Positions 41,001 through 56,000 of a DNA stretch of 64,000 nt are shown in pieces (positions within the stretch are counted from its first letter, which is position 1; every line of letters starts with the position of its first letter). The translations under genes and the position numbers were made by a program. The notes under the pieces were generated by a model, which was not told the DNA's origin, ran no database searches, and worked only from the letters and a program-made list of their open reading frames with translations. Source of the DNA: Arion vulgaris (lineage: Eukaryota; Mollusca; Gastropoda; Stylommatophora; Arionidae); contig CM036767.1 in the NCBI GenBank assembly GCA_020796225.1, forward strand, positions 28,243,253 to 28,307,252, given 5' to 3'.

Positions 41001-44000
41001 GATATTGATATAGAATTTGTATAACAATTTTGAGAGATCATGACTTAGAAGAGTAGAAAAAGATAAGTTTACAAAAATATGTCAACGCTTTGCCAAAAAG
41101 TCCCCCAAAAAGCTTTTTATGACCTAATTTTGGGGGTGTGTTTACCCAAAAATGTATTTAAAATGTAATATTTAATATATCCTAAAAAGCTTGTGTAACA
41201 TTTTAGATATTACAATTGCTCACCTTAGAGTGAAAACATAATTCATTTATATTCATTAGATTCAGAGCTTTGGGAATTTGAAATTTTGTGTTTGGTGGCC
41301 ATTTTGTATTGTTTCCATGGCAATTCATTGACATATTTTTGTAAACTAAGTCATAATCTCTCAAAATTGTTATACAAATTTTACATTAATATGAAAATAA
41401 CAAAAAACCTTCCAGACCAGAGGGCCCCCTTAAGTTAATATAATATTTCAAGAGTATTTCAAGCAGTTATGATAGGTTCTTTTTGATCCATTTCAACATC
41501 GTACACCATTGGACAGTGGAATTTATTAAACCTAATTCTTGTTAAAGCTTCCACAAGGACTCTCAATAATCCCTTGTCTTTTGAGGCCCTCAGTACACTG
41601 TTTCATATAACACAGCGGCCTACTCTGTGCATTTCTTCATTCATCATGCATTTCGAAGTTCTTTTTTGTTAGACATGATTATTTTTCAAGGATATCCTAG
41701 AATGAAGGAAAACTCTCTTTCACTTCTATTTCTAGCAAAAACAATGATGATGTGTGTTTGTTATCATTTACACTTGATTTAAGTAGTTTTTCAGTTAACT
41801 TATAAGTTGAATATGAATGAAAAGTAACTGAAAAGCAATGAAATATAAAAACTACATGATGGTGATGGCGATGACTATTAGTTTTACAAAAGATTAAATC
41901 TGTCTTCCTTTTTAAACTGTGTGTAATATTAGTATTACAAATTATGACAATCTTTTTTCCATTTTCAACTGTATCTACTATTTGTTCTACAAGTGATGAC
42001 ATTCTACATATGTAAGATCTTGTTTTTACTATTTATTTATAAATTATCCAGCCTTGAGTTCATCTTTATCAACAAATGTAAAATATTTTTATCTCACAAA
42101 ATAGCATTCTTTGCATAGAATTTGCAAGATTAATATTGAGGGAGTCTGCATAGCTCTGTGGAAGAGAGCAAGATGTGCTCTCTAGTAGATATGGTTTTAA
42201 ATTCTGGTGCAGTCAATTCACTAGTTGCTTTAGATTGTAAAAAATATTAGTACCTAAACTTTCTGAGTTGAAGAAAAATTAGAAATCTTTATGAGTGCCA
42301 CCGTGCAGGGGCTCTGTCAGTGAAATTTTCAGTTTGCTGAAAGGAACTGAACTCCTATTGGGTTATGTCTGTGCATAGACTTGGTTTCTTTGAGTTTTTC
42401 CAGTTATTTTCTTTTTCAAGATTAGGGCAGTAGTCCAGATTTAAATTCTGTCTATGTGTACTTCTGTTTCAGTTATGTTGTTGTGAAACTAGTCCTTGCT
42501 TTTATTTATCCACTTGAGCAAATAAAACTTGGATGCGCAGAGAGATCATTATTATTACTGTCATTTTTGTTATAATGTTTTCCATCATCTCTATCTCATG
42601 CATATCTCAAGGCTTGGAAAGCGGTATGAAGAAATTCAGGATAGAGTGCAAATTATACCTGAATCAACCAAAGACCTGGTGGATCTACAGAATTACCTCA
42701 AAACAGTATGTTTCTACATCAAACATGTTTTCTTTCTTTCCTTATACACGTTTTATTAGAAGGTTGAAGAAGAAATAAGACACCATTGACACTTCAGCCA
42801 TGATTGGTTTAACATCTGTCTTTTCAGATCCATTTAATTATCAAAATATTTTGCTTTTAATTATTTCTGCATGCTTTCAAAAATAGTGAAACTATTTTAT
42901 AGAGTGTTCACAAAGGATATTTCTATATTACCAATGTTTCCAACCCAGAGAATTATACATTTGCACAAAAACATTTCATTTGCCTGTTTCTGATTTAGGA
43001 AAATGTTATAGAAAAACATACCAAAGTGAATTATCATCTTCTGAGCAGTGATTCATTGTGTTTCATTGATTATAGCAAAGCTTTTGACAGAGTCCAACAT
43101 GAAAAGCTAATCATATGTCTACAAGAAATAGGCCTAGATGGGGATGATATCAGACTAATAAGTAACATATACTGGGAACAGACAGCAATAATAAAATATG
43201 AAAATAGCTACTTTCCAGACATAGACATAAAGGAGTGAGACAAGGATGCATTCTGTCACCAAGCCTATTTAACATCTACACAGAGATAATCTTCAAACAA
43301 CTAGAGGGAATACCAGGACTCAAGATCAATGGAAAAATAATAAACAAGATATGCAGATGACACAGTATTGGTAGCAGAAAATGAACAAGATCTACAAGAA
43401 CTAGTGGACCAATTGGACAGAACTAGCAGAAAATATGGATTAGACATTAACATACAGAAAACAAAAACTATGGTAATCAACAAAGAAATGGAAAAACCTA
43501 AAATGAATATAAAAATACATGGAGAATTACTACATCAAATAAAAAGTTTCTTATATCTTGGTCAGATGATAACAGATGATGGCAGATGTATAACAGAAAT
43601 TAAAAAGAGAATAGAAATGGCCAGGGATAATTTCAATAGTATGAGAAAGTTACTGACATCCAAACAAATCACAAACAGGCTAAAAATGAGAATGATCAAA
43701 TGCTATTAATATCCTATATTAATGTATGACTCGAAACATGGACAATGAACAAGCAGTTAGAAGACAGAATTGATGCATTTGAGATGTGGATATATAGAAG
43801 AATAGGCAGAGTTTCATGGACAGAAAAACAGACAAATAAACAAGTTTTAGGAAAAATAGGCATGAAGAAGCAATTATTAACTCTTAGTGGACCAAGCGCC
43901 ACGCTAAGTGGCGTTTGAAGTGGACACGTTTTTACATTCCGCCACGCTAAGTGGCGTTTGGTTATCAAAACGTGAAAGCGCTTGTAAAACGTGACTTTTG

Positions 44001-47000
44001 CCCTGGTCCACTAAGAGTTAAGAGAAATAAAATTCAGACAAGTAAAGTATTTTGGAAACATAAAAAGACATGACACCATGATAAAACATTTACGAGAGGG
44101 GAAAGTTGAGGGGAAGAGCAAGAGGAAGACCGAGAGATAAGTGGGAGGAAACTTTAAGAAATGGACAGGTTACAGCCTGGCAGTGTGCAACACCAAGGCG
44201 AAAGACAGAGGATGCTGGAGATTCATTGCAGCCAACCTTCGATGTGGAAACGGCACCTGATGATGATGATGAGCAGTGATAATAAATTTAAGAGTCACTT
44301 CTGTGAAGGTTCATTATTTAGTGCTGATGTCACTGCACTCCTGGCAGACTTATAGGTGCACAGTATCTGTCAGCAGATGATGAAGGTTATGCTTCCTGCT
44401 AGTTCATGTAGCTCTCTTGATATATTAAGATGGATATCTGCACTAATTTAAATAACTGTACTGTGATGATTAATTCACTTTATGAATATTTCATTTATAT
44501 TTTATGCTTTGAATAAAGCTATTCCATATAGTATACAAATTGTTATATCAGATGCTTGTATTTGTTACTGAGTCCCATATGTTAACGAAACACAGTAAGT
44601 AGATATTGCTCAACTAGACATAGTTGGATTCCTGTGTTTGATACTAGGTCCTATGTGTTAATATATTAACTACTAAATTTTTATTTTGTATTAATTTTTG
44701 TTAATATTTTAACTATGCAAGTTTATGTACAACTTAAGCTGTAAATTTCTTAGTTTTCAGTTAAATTTGATGAATTATGTCTAGTTTTGTAGATATATGA
44801 GTGAACTGTTATCACAGAAATGATATATTTTTTTTAAAAATTCAATTTACTTTCATATTCAGATTAGATTTTATTAAGTATTTAATGATTTACTCCTGAC
44901 GATTGTCATGTAGTATATCCAATAACAAGGTTGAGAAGCACAAGAATACACACTATAATTAGTATTTGCATTATTAGTAACATGTTTAAATATGTACTTC
45001 ACTTCTTATAAACATATTAATTAAAAGATTTGAATACATATCAACAAATATCATGGATATAGTGAAAGAAAATTGTGGACTTAAAAGTTAAATAAGCACA
45101 GAAAGCACACAGCATGGTGGAATGAAGAAGTTAAAAGGTCTATACAAGAAAAGAAAAAATGTTTTCACAGGTGGCAAAAGTCAAAATTAGATGAAGACTA
45201 CACCAAATACAGATCAGCAAGAATGAATAGTAAAAATGAAGTAAAGTCATCAAAATCAGAATCTTGGGCAAAATATGGAGAACATTTAGCGGAACTATGC
45301 ACTAAGACACCAAGAAAATTTTACAGAAGCATCAAGGCAATGAGGCTAAGAGAAGAACAATTCAATCCAGTCACCATTATAAATAACAAGTCTAGGAAAC
45401 CTCTTACCAACAGCAAAGATATTAAAGACAGATGGAAAGAATATTTTACGGAACTGTTAAACTACGAAACACAAGGTACAGAAACATTTCAAATGAAACA
45501 TGGAAAATATCAACAATTGAATATCTTAGAATCCGAAGTTAAAATGGCACTAAATCAAAGCAAAAGAAGGAAGGCAGCAGGGATAGATGGTATAACAACA
45601 GAAATGTTACTTGCGTGTAAGACAACAACAATAACATGGCTGACCAGAATTTTTAACATAGCCTGGGAGGCACAAGAGGCTCCAGATGACTGGCAGAGAG
45701 CTATTATAGTCCCAATATGGAAGAACAAAGGAGACAAAGAGAGTGTGAAACATACAGGGGTATCTCTCTTTTGAGCCATATAGGAAAAATGTTTGCAAAA
45801 ATATTGGAGCGAAGAGCAAGACATATATTAGAGCCCCAGTTAAGCAATAGCCAGTTTGGGTTTAGGAGGGTAAGAGCTGCACAGACGCAATATTTACACT
45901 AAGACAAATCTGCGAACAAACAATTGAATACAGTCAAAGTAAACAGCTTATATTTATAGACCAAGAAAAGGCATTTGATAGAGTAAACAGGTGCAAACTA
46001 TGGAAGATCCTTGAAGAATATGGCGTCCAGGGACAACTATTAGGTAATATCATGGCCTTATATCAAGATAGCCAGAGTACAGTAAGAACAACAGAAGGAA
46101 TGACCGACTGGTTCTCCATTACATCAGGTGTTAGACAAGGTTGTGTCCTCTCACCACTACTCTTTATTGCATATATGGATACAATAACTCAAGAGTCAAA
46201 TTCAGATAATGATGAAATAAATGAACTGCTGTTTGCAGATGATCAGTGCCTGATACATCAAAATGAACAAGATCTACAACATCATATTGACACATTGAAC
46301 AAAAATTGTGTAAAACATGACATGAAAATCAACAACACTAAAACAGAAATAATGAATATGGGAAGAAAACATAATAATCTAGACATCCATGTCAATGCAC
46401 TAAAATAAACCAAGTGAAAGAATTCAAATACTTAGGAAGCATATTCACAGAAGACGGAAAACTGGATAGAGAGATAGAGGCTAGAGTACAAAAGCAAATG
46501 CTGTAACCTACCAGCTAGCCCCATTGTTAAGGCACCCAAAATTTCACAGGCAGCTAAGCAACAGATGATCAACAGCATTTTTATACCTACTTTGTGTTAC
46601 CAGAGCCAAACATGGACATTGAGCAAAGCGCAGTCACAAAAGATAACTACATGTGAAATGCGTTGCCTGCGAAAAGTTACCAACAACACAAGAAAAGACA
46701 GAATCACCAACATCAGCATAAGAAAGAAAGTTGGCACAAAACCGTGCTTGAATTACATAGATAAACAAAGAATGAAGTGGTTTGGCCACTTAATAAGAAT
46801 GCATCCAAACTCCACAGTATACAGAGTCTTCTACAACAGAACATCGGGAAAGAAGGCAAGAGGAAGACCACGGAAAAGATGGTTAGATGGCGTAGCAAAA
46901 TCCTGTGAATGAGCAAAGATAACAATCACACAAGCCACTAGAACAGCGCAAGACAAAAACAGAAAACCACGACACTGGGCAACAATCCGGTAGCAGTGTG

Positions 47001-50000
47001 ACGACAAAAGAAGAAGAAGAATACATAAATAGAAATGATCGAAAGTTTTTTTTCTCATCTTTAGTCAAATGATATCACAATCTACAAACTCCAAGATGAA
47101 GTACACGAAGCTGGCTTCCGATTGATGTTCCTCCTTGATTATGCAGAGCTACCCCGTAAGTTGTTGCATTTTTGTAGAGATGTAATTTAGTGGGTCTGTT
47201 GGAAACAAATCTGTGATGTGTATGTATGTTTTTTCTGCTTAAAAAGAGATTGATGTAACTATATCTTTGCATATACTTAGAAGCAGTGTGATATGTTTGT
47301 ATCCTTTTGTAAAAAGTATGTAACTTGTTATACAGTTCCTGCACCAAAGCATTTCTATGCTCTCTAGTTTTTGTAACAGTTTGTTTTACATGCTTAACCC
47401 ACTAAAAAAAACCTCCACAATCTCCTTTTATAGCGTGCTTGGTATGGTGCAGATGCTCAGTTATTTCCTCAGCAGTAGGGGGATCTTGGATTCACATTGC
47501 TATGTGCATGTACTGCATCTGTGTAAATTTGCACACCAGAAAAGAATTAAGAGAAAAAAATGTTCTGTCAACATTCATTTTCATAATCATGCAGAAAAAC
47601 AAAGAAATCTCCCTATGTTTTTATAATAGGATCTCTGTTGGGGTCATAAATAGAATTTCAAAGTTTCCAGTGAAAACTATGAAGAACATTTAACCTTTTG
47701 CTTTTTATTATTTTTACGTCTGGACGCATTTATTTTGCAATTCCAATTTAACATTTAATGTCAAGTAGTTTAAATCTTTTTAACTCTAGTACTGTTCTCT
47801 AAAGTATGACATATTATATATTAAATTGTTGCTAATTGGATTAAGAATACATTAATATAAAAATATTTTACATCAGGTGATATACAATTGAGACAATTAA
47901 ATTATTGTAGCATGACTATTTAAAAAAACAAAAAATCATAAAGAATATTTATACTCACGGGTTTGTATTACATCTTAATATTCATAGATGTTTCCAGATG
48001 TAGCAGTTAAATTAACTCTTATAATATGCATACTAAAACCGCCTTTTACGCACTGTTTTTGAGGAACAAATTTTAAGGCGAAGGTGTCCTTACAAAATTT
48101 GTTATAACTTTCTTGTATTCAACAACAGATACAAACTGCATACACCAAAGTGTGCGCAATTGAAACATCTATTACAAATATCCACTTGCTGTATTTGAAT
48201 TTTAAAAATACACTTAAAACATTAAATGTATTTAGGAAGTTAAAACAAATGGTTAGAATCATATGGTCCGTGAAGTGGCTTTTCGTAAAATGGGAACTAA
48301 CTTTATGGTCTGTCAGGTGAGCTTTCAGTATTGTAAGAGTTAAGATAATCCAATGTGAACATATTCTATAAGTTTCATCTAATTAAGTGCACTAGTTTTT
48401 TTATAATATTCACTTTTTAGTGCAGACATGTCAACAAATGGTATATTCAACGCCCATTCTTTAGAAGCAATTATAACATTAGACTTAGAATAACAACTAT
48501 CGATACTACATTCCATAAATAATGAAATTACGTTATTACCTTATTACCATCAATTAAATATTCTTCATTACTATCACAAGGTATAATTTGATCTAACAAT
48601 ACTCAAGGCTGCACAGTAGAAACTCATTTTGGTCTTTATGACAAGGTTGGCAAATGTCGACACAATATCATTTTTTTTTTAAAATATCGACTTCAACACA
48701 ATAACACATGCTTTCCCACTTTCAAATCTTTGTTAAAAGGAGGTAGAAATGTACCTACATATAAGTAGGTTCCGTTTTGAAGATGTTTTTAACTTCAATA
48801 AAGCGGTTGGGAAGATACATTAGTTTCGGTCAACAGACATCCAAAAGCTGATATATCGGTTTTGCAACATCATGAACATTACTCTGAACCGATATATCGG
48901 CTCTGCAGTCCTGTTGGGTTAAATGAAGAAATTGTTTCAATATTTCAGTTTGGAATATCTTTATTGCATTCCGGACATGTCCATGGATGCTCTAATCTTC
49001 ATCGCAATACCTTCAAAAGCATCCAGTTTCTCAGGATGAATATTTGTTCTCTGCAATCGTATATGTAATACCATTATTGAAAACAGACATGTCAGTATTA
49101 CTAGATACTTTGACAATGTTTGATATGTCTTTTTGTTTGCTGTTTATTTTTGTTGAACTTTCTGTTGTGAAGAGTTCCAAGTTATTTAGGGAGCTGCTTT
49201 ATCTGCCCATGTCTGTGACAATGATGTAATTATTTTATTGTGAAATTTCAGCCGAAGATATCAAGCTCAATACACTTATGTTCCACTGGCCTGGTCAGAT
49301 TTGCACCATCTTAGACCACAGTCAGGGACGCATCATGAATAAAAGGGATCAAATTGAGGAGGAGCTCAAGAAACGAGTGGCCATTTTCGAAGACAAATTA
49401 GAGGGCTATAACAAGGAAGTTGAAACTTTCAGGAAAAAAGAGGTAGGCTAAAAATGACATCCTTAGGAATGAGAATAATTTATATGCTATTGTTTACTTA
49501 GGTCAAGCGTCAAGGCCTTTATTTTCATCTTGTTACAGCAATTTCAGTACAAATGGTTTTGCAGTTATTCTGCTTTGCCTCAGAGTAAACTGTAACCAAT
49601 GTATAAGATCTTAAAAGTCTAAATGTTTTTTTTTATTCCAGTACATGAGTCTTGAAGAGATGAGAAGCAATGTCGAGGTGCTGACGCGCCTTCAGTCGAA
49701 TTTTGAAGCAGCCAAAGAAGAATTGGAACAACTTCAGGATGAGCAGAGGCTGTTGGAGTGGGAAATAACAGCTTTCCCTCAGCTTGCCAATATGATTCAA
49801 CTGAAGGAGCCTTACGACAAACTATGGAGAACTGCATACAATTTCCATATTCAGAATGAACAGTGGACTAATGGTAAGTGTTGAGATGTTTACTAAACAG
49901 CAAAAATATGTTGTGCTATTCTTCTTCTTCTTTATGTTTAGGTCAATAGGCATACCATCATTTTCTGAGAATATGTAGAAGATATCTGCTGTTTAAGGTC

Positions 50001-53000
50001 TGAGTCTTATTTGTATTTAACTTGGTGACTCGCCATATTTATGAACCATACAACAAGCCGGATTTCACATTTCAGCGGAATAGACTTGACTTTTCAGTAT
50101 TGTTTTAGTGACCCTTCATGTTTATGAGAAACAAGAAACCTTCATTTTTGTCCCTGGGCACGCAGGAGTTAGGGGCAATGAACGAGCTGATAGATTGGCT
50201 GGCTTGGCTACAATATCAGAGGGGCTGCCATGGATCGAAGTGACATTCTTCACGCATTGAGAGAGTCTTTCCGAACAGAGGAGTTTCAGGGCTGTGAATC
50301 CCACTCGCTGACCCGATTGAAAGAGATGGGTGTCAATATTAGTGCAGCCCGAAAAGAACGACATACTAAATATGCAAAGAGATTGATTAATCAACATCGA
50401 ACTGGCGTGTTGGGTCGCTGGATGCTGCTGGATTTGCTGAGGCGGAGATTGGAGCACCTATGGACATGTCCGAGTGCTATGATGATAGTCCTCATATAAC
50501 TGATAACTGATAACTGAAGATAGGGATTAGTACTCCATCCTGTAGCACTCTGTACCTGAAAAGTTTGTTTCTGCTGTATCATAGTTGGAGTCTTCTGTTG
50601 TACAAGCATCATTTTATTCACTAGAACATGTGTCTGCTCACTTTGCATTATTTCGACTTAAGCTGCAGACCATTTTTTAACACGCAATTAAAGGCCTTCT
50701 CCATATTCACTCATACCACTACAGTTTTTTTTAATTGGCCTTCTACTTTTTGAGAAATCTTTGTGCTTGGCTCTTCAGTTGATCTACACTGTCTGAGGCC
50801 AGCTTTTTTGTTAAGCATTATTTTATTTGTCTCCATAAACCACATCAGTCTTCTATTGAGCATTTTTTAAAATTATTTATAGTTCCCACCCTCATTCAAG
50901 TTTATCAAAGTTGAATTGTTCTGTTTTTTAATGCCAATTTTCTCTTCTATTCGTAATTGGGGTTTATCTTAGCATTGTTATAGTAGCATTGATATCATGT
51001 TGTTGTCTGTGGATGGACTAGCTCCTACAATGTTCATGACCATCGATACTGCCATCTCTAACTTCTCAAGCTCCTCAGACGAGAAAAGTTGGTAATTTTT
51101 TTCTGAGTCTTTTGATATGGCATACTTGACTGTTTGTAGGACTGGAGAGGTCAGGAGTTATATAGTTTTGTCTATGTTTTTGATTCCCTTTTTTTATGAT
51201 TCCAGCACACTCATCTGTTAGGTCAGCATACTAACTCCAATTTGCTTTTTTACATTTTTGTCTTGACAAAGTTTAATGTACAGTTGGTTTATGAATGGTT
51301 AATTTGATAGGATGAGTGTCACTTCCACCAAATTGCTCCAGTACTTTCCCCCATGTTACTTTGGCCATAGCATCTGTTGCAAAGCCTAGATCTGTGTTTT
51401 AGTAGTGTGTTGGCTTCTAGAGTAGTTGGTAGGGTATCTTCTGATTGTTTTAAGGGTTTAAGTTTTGCTTTGCACTGCCAGTCTTCCACTTCTTCTCTTG
51501 TGTTCTGTTCTGTATATCCCCAGCTATGCTCTGTGACTATTCAAGTGTGCAGTCACAGGACATTTCTCTTTAGCTGTGTTTGTGGTATATAGGGAGAGGT
51601 TCTTGTCATGTGAACATTAGAAATCCTATATTGTGACCTCTTTATATGATAGAATTAAAAACATGTTCCAATTATTTCAGCCATTTTCTTGTGTATTTAT
51701 TTTGATTTCTGAAATAGTGATGATGTTTTAAACCAGTATTAGCACTCATCCATTATGTCTGTTTTCTCTCTCACTTCAAAATTGTGGGTATCCTGAAATG
51801 TTGAATCTGTTTTTATTGTAAGGAGTTTCTTGTATGCATGCACTGTCAGTTTACTATGTGTGTAATTGGTTATGAGTAGTCTTTTTGTTGTAGACATTCT
51901 GCATTCCAGTACTATATATTAAGGAGTTATTAAGGATAGAAGGAAGAGACACTGGTGATGGATAGGACATACATTGAGAAGGCCGCAACCTGAAACATTA
52001 CAAGACAGCCACTGTTTGGGAACCTGCAGGGAAAGAGGAGTAGGGGTAGGCCTAAGACCTGGAGAAGAGAGCTGGAGGTTGAAAGGATATTAAAAGGATA
52101 GGTAAAACATGGAAAGAATTGGAAAGGATGGCAAAAGAGAGGAAGAGCTGGAAGAAGTTTGTCGAAGACATGTGCTCCATTGGGAGTTGAAACATAAAGA
52201 AGAGGAAGGATATGATGGCCCAATGTTCTATAAGGAGTAAAAAGAAACAAAATGAAAACATGAGCACCCCAATTAACATGATTTGTTTGTTCTAGGTCCA
52301 TTTCAAAGCCTAAATGCTTTAGAAATAGAGGCAGAAGTTAGTGAAATGTGGCGCACAATGTACAAATTAATCAAAGCATTTGTTGATCAGCCGGGTCCAA
52401 GGCACATTGCTAACAATGTAAAATCCAAGATTGACAAGTTTAAGAGCAACATGCCTATTTTGACAACCATTTGTAACCCTGGTATCCGGGATCGTCACTG
52501 GGAACAGGTGAGTGCTCCATATCTGTTATGATTTTTGCTTATTCCACTGGGTTTTTATATTTTTCGATCCAGAAGCACTTGAGTTTTTCAACTCTTCGGC
52601 TCGGTGCCATGGACATCATAACCCTTTGGCTCGGTGCCACGAACACCGTGAATCTGGAGAACCTGTGACTTTCTGCCAGCCCAGTATTGAACCCGCACTC
52701 ACAGAGGGCTAGTCACTCATAGTCCAACGTGCTACGAACACGCTGTGCAGGCGAGCGTTGTCACATCCTTAAAGAATAGTTCAACGATTTGTTTCTTTTA
52801 TACTTCTATTTGCATGTTAACCTTGTGAGATAAAATATGTACTCATAACTATAAAAAAAACAATTTGAAAAAAAGTGCATTTTAATTTTGTGTACAATAT
52901 TAATTACATATAATTTAACATATATAATTTAGTACTTCATTCCCTTCATTTTGCTAAATGTATAAACTCTGATATGGTATGTACATGATATGTAAAACCT

Positions 53001-56000
53001 TGTACTGATCGGTTTCATAATAAAGTGATATTTGCATGTTGGATGTCAGCCATCATATTTTTTACAAAAATGGCACCTAAATAAAAATGATCATAATATG
53101 AAAGGGAACAAATCTAAATGGAAAGGTAACAAAATATATTGAAGTTTTTGATTAACTTTAGTCATTATTAATGGGCTAGTATTAAAATAAATGTGGTACG
53201 ATGCATTCATTCTAGCTTGTCAAGTGCAAAGATATAGCTATTTGATAGACAATACTTCATGAAGGTCATAGGTTTCGTAATAGACTTATTTTATGCCAGC
53301 TGAATTTAATAAACTAGAAAGTAAGTTATTTATAAATAGTTAAAACAATAAGGTAAATCTATAAATATCTATGCCATATTAGTTGTTTGTTGACAGACAT
53401 TTAAAGCAAGTCTTTGTTTGAAATTATAAACATCTGTACAGAGTACAACTTACACCACTAGTACTATAGAATTATGCATTCTCTCACATTTGGTTCTTCT
53501 TAGTTCTGAGTGATAAATGTCAACCAAATTAATTTAGTTTAATACAGGATACTATGTACATGTCAATCCATAATAGTCTTGTTCTGTCTCATTTTTAAAT
53601 TTTTTTAAAGAATACTTATCTAATTTAATGTAACTATATTTTGAACAAAATGAATTCCAATGTAGTCTAGTGATGAGACACCAATATAAACAATGCTGAA
53701 AGTTGTATTACTTACAACAACATAGCAAAAATCCTTCGGTTTTTTTTGGTGGCAACTGATGCATACACTTTACCATTCTGTATATTAGTAGGCCAAGCAT
53801 TTTTTATATTTGAAAAAATAAAACTTGCTCTATGCTCTGAAAAGAAAAGATCTTAGCATCATGGAAACCATGATTCTTTGTTATGTTCAGTCACCTGGTG
53901 GTGAAAACATTGTAAATTAACCCAACGGGACTGCATAGCCGATATATCGGTTCAGATTAATGTTCATGATGTCGCTAAACCGATATATCGGCTTTTGGAT
54001 GTCTGTTGACGGAAACGAATGTATTTTCACAGCCCCTTACTGAAGTTAAAAAAATCGTCAGAAACGGAAAGTACATGTATGTAGGAACAGTACTATCTCT
54101 ATTTAACAAAGATTTAAAAGAGGGAAAGCAGTGTATTATTGTGTTCAAGTTGAGTCATGTTTTTAAAACGCTAATTATTCCAATGATGTTTACAGTGCAA
54201 TCTTGAGTACTGTTAGATCAAATTATAACTTGTGATAGTAATGAAGAAGATTCAATTGATGGTAATAACGACATTTGATTGTTTATGAAATGCAGTATCG
54301 ATAGTTGTAAGTCTAATGTAAAAATTGCATCTAAAGAATGGGCGTTCAACATTCCATTTATTGATATGTCCGCACTAAAAGTGAATATTATAAAAACTAC
54401 TGCACCTAATTAGATGAAACTTATGGCATATGTTCTCACATGGCTTATCTTCATTTAATTGCTACTTCTGGAAATATATATGAATATTAAGATGTAATAC
54501 AAACCCGAGAATAAAAATATTTTTTATGATATTTTTTTTTTCTTCAAAATAGTCATGCTACAATAATCTAATTTTCTCAAACGTATATAACCTGATGTAA
54601 AATATTATTACATTAATGTAATATATTCGGATATATTTGGATACAGTATTATTATCCACCAGCAAAGAAGGTTTGGAAAACCTAATCATGACGACCAAGA
54701 AACATAGTGAAGACCAACATCTATATTTGAATACACAAAAACAAAAATCATGTCAACTGACAAAGCAAAAGGCTCACCTGACATCCAAGTAAACAATGAA
54801 GAACTTCAATGTGTAGAGAGCTACGAATATCTGGGCTCAATAATTAACAATAACGGTGACTGCTCCAAAGAGATCTTAAGAAGACTGGCAATAGCATTCA
54901 AGAAGTTAAACACAATGAAGAACATGTGGCAAAGCACCTGCAAAATACTAAAATTAAAAATATTGAGAGCATGCATTTTCCCAGTGGCTACTTATGGGTG
55001 TGAATCATGGACTATTACACAAAAATTAAGAATGAAAATCCAGTCCTTTGAAACTAAATGCTACAGAAAGATCCTACGAAGACCATGGACAGAAAAAAGA
55101 AAGAACACTGATGTCCTGAAATAACTAAATGTTAAAGAGAATTGGCTGATAAACAACATACTATACAGAAAATTACATACTTTGGTCATATCAAGCGTCA
55201 CAATGGCCTGGAAAGAACAATTCTAGAGGGCAGGGTCCCAGGACGCAGAGGCAGACCAAGAAGAAGATGGCTACAAGATATTAAAGAAACCATGAACATG
55301 ACCATCGACAAAGTGGGTGAACTGGCAAGAGACAGAGTGAATTTCAGATGTGCTGCAAAGAGAACAACGTCCTATAAAGGATATGCACCTTGATGATGAT
55401 GATTCCACATCCAATTAGCAACAATTTAATATATAATATGTCATACTTTAGAGAAACAGTACTAGAGTTATAAAGGTTTAAACTAATTGACATTGAATGT
55501 TAAACTTTAATTGCAAAATAAATGCGTTCCGAGGTCAAAATAATACAGAGCAAAAAGGGTTAAGGTCATTTGCTATGATTCTACCCACGAATCTTTGAGG
55601 AATACCAATCTAATGAACAGTTTGAAGCTTGAAAAGCTTGAAGAGATGTGTATGTAGATGTTCTATTTGACTTGATTCAAGCTCCGTTAACCGCATTGAT
55701 GTCATCAATGAACACAATACATTTTTACTATTACAGTTTTCAACAGAACCTGTTTATTCTATATTTTGCAAAACGATATATCAGTACACCATCCTTTGGT
55801 TACAATTACCTTAAGAAGTAATTCTACAAATAGTTTTTGTCCTCGCAAAGAAAGTTGACAACCTTTTTTTTTCTTCTTCAATGAACACAATTTTGTAACA
55901 GACGGACTACAGTTCCTAGTTCACCTGCATATTGCTAAATTTGTTGCATGAAATTTTAAAAATGTTTCTCAAAAATCAGTTAGATATTTTCTTATACTAA

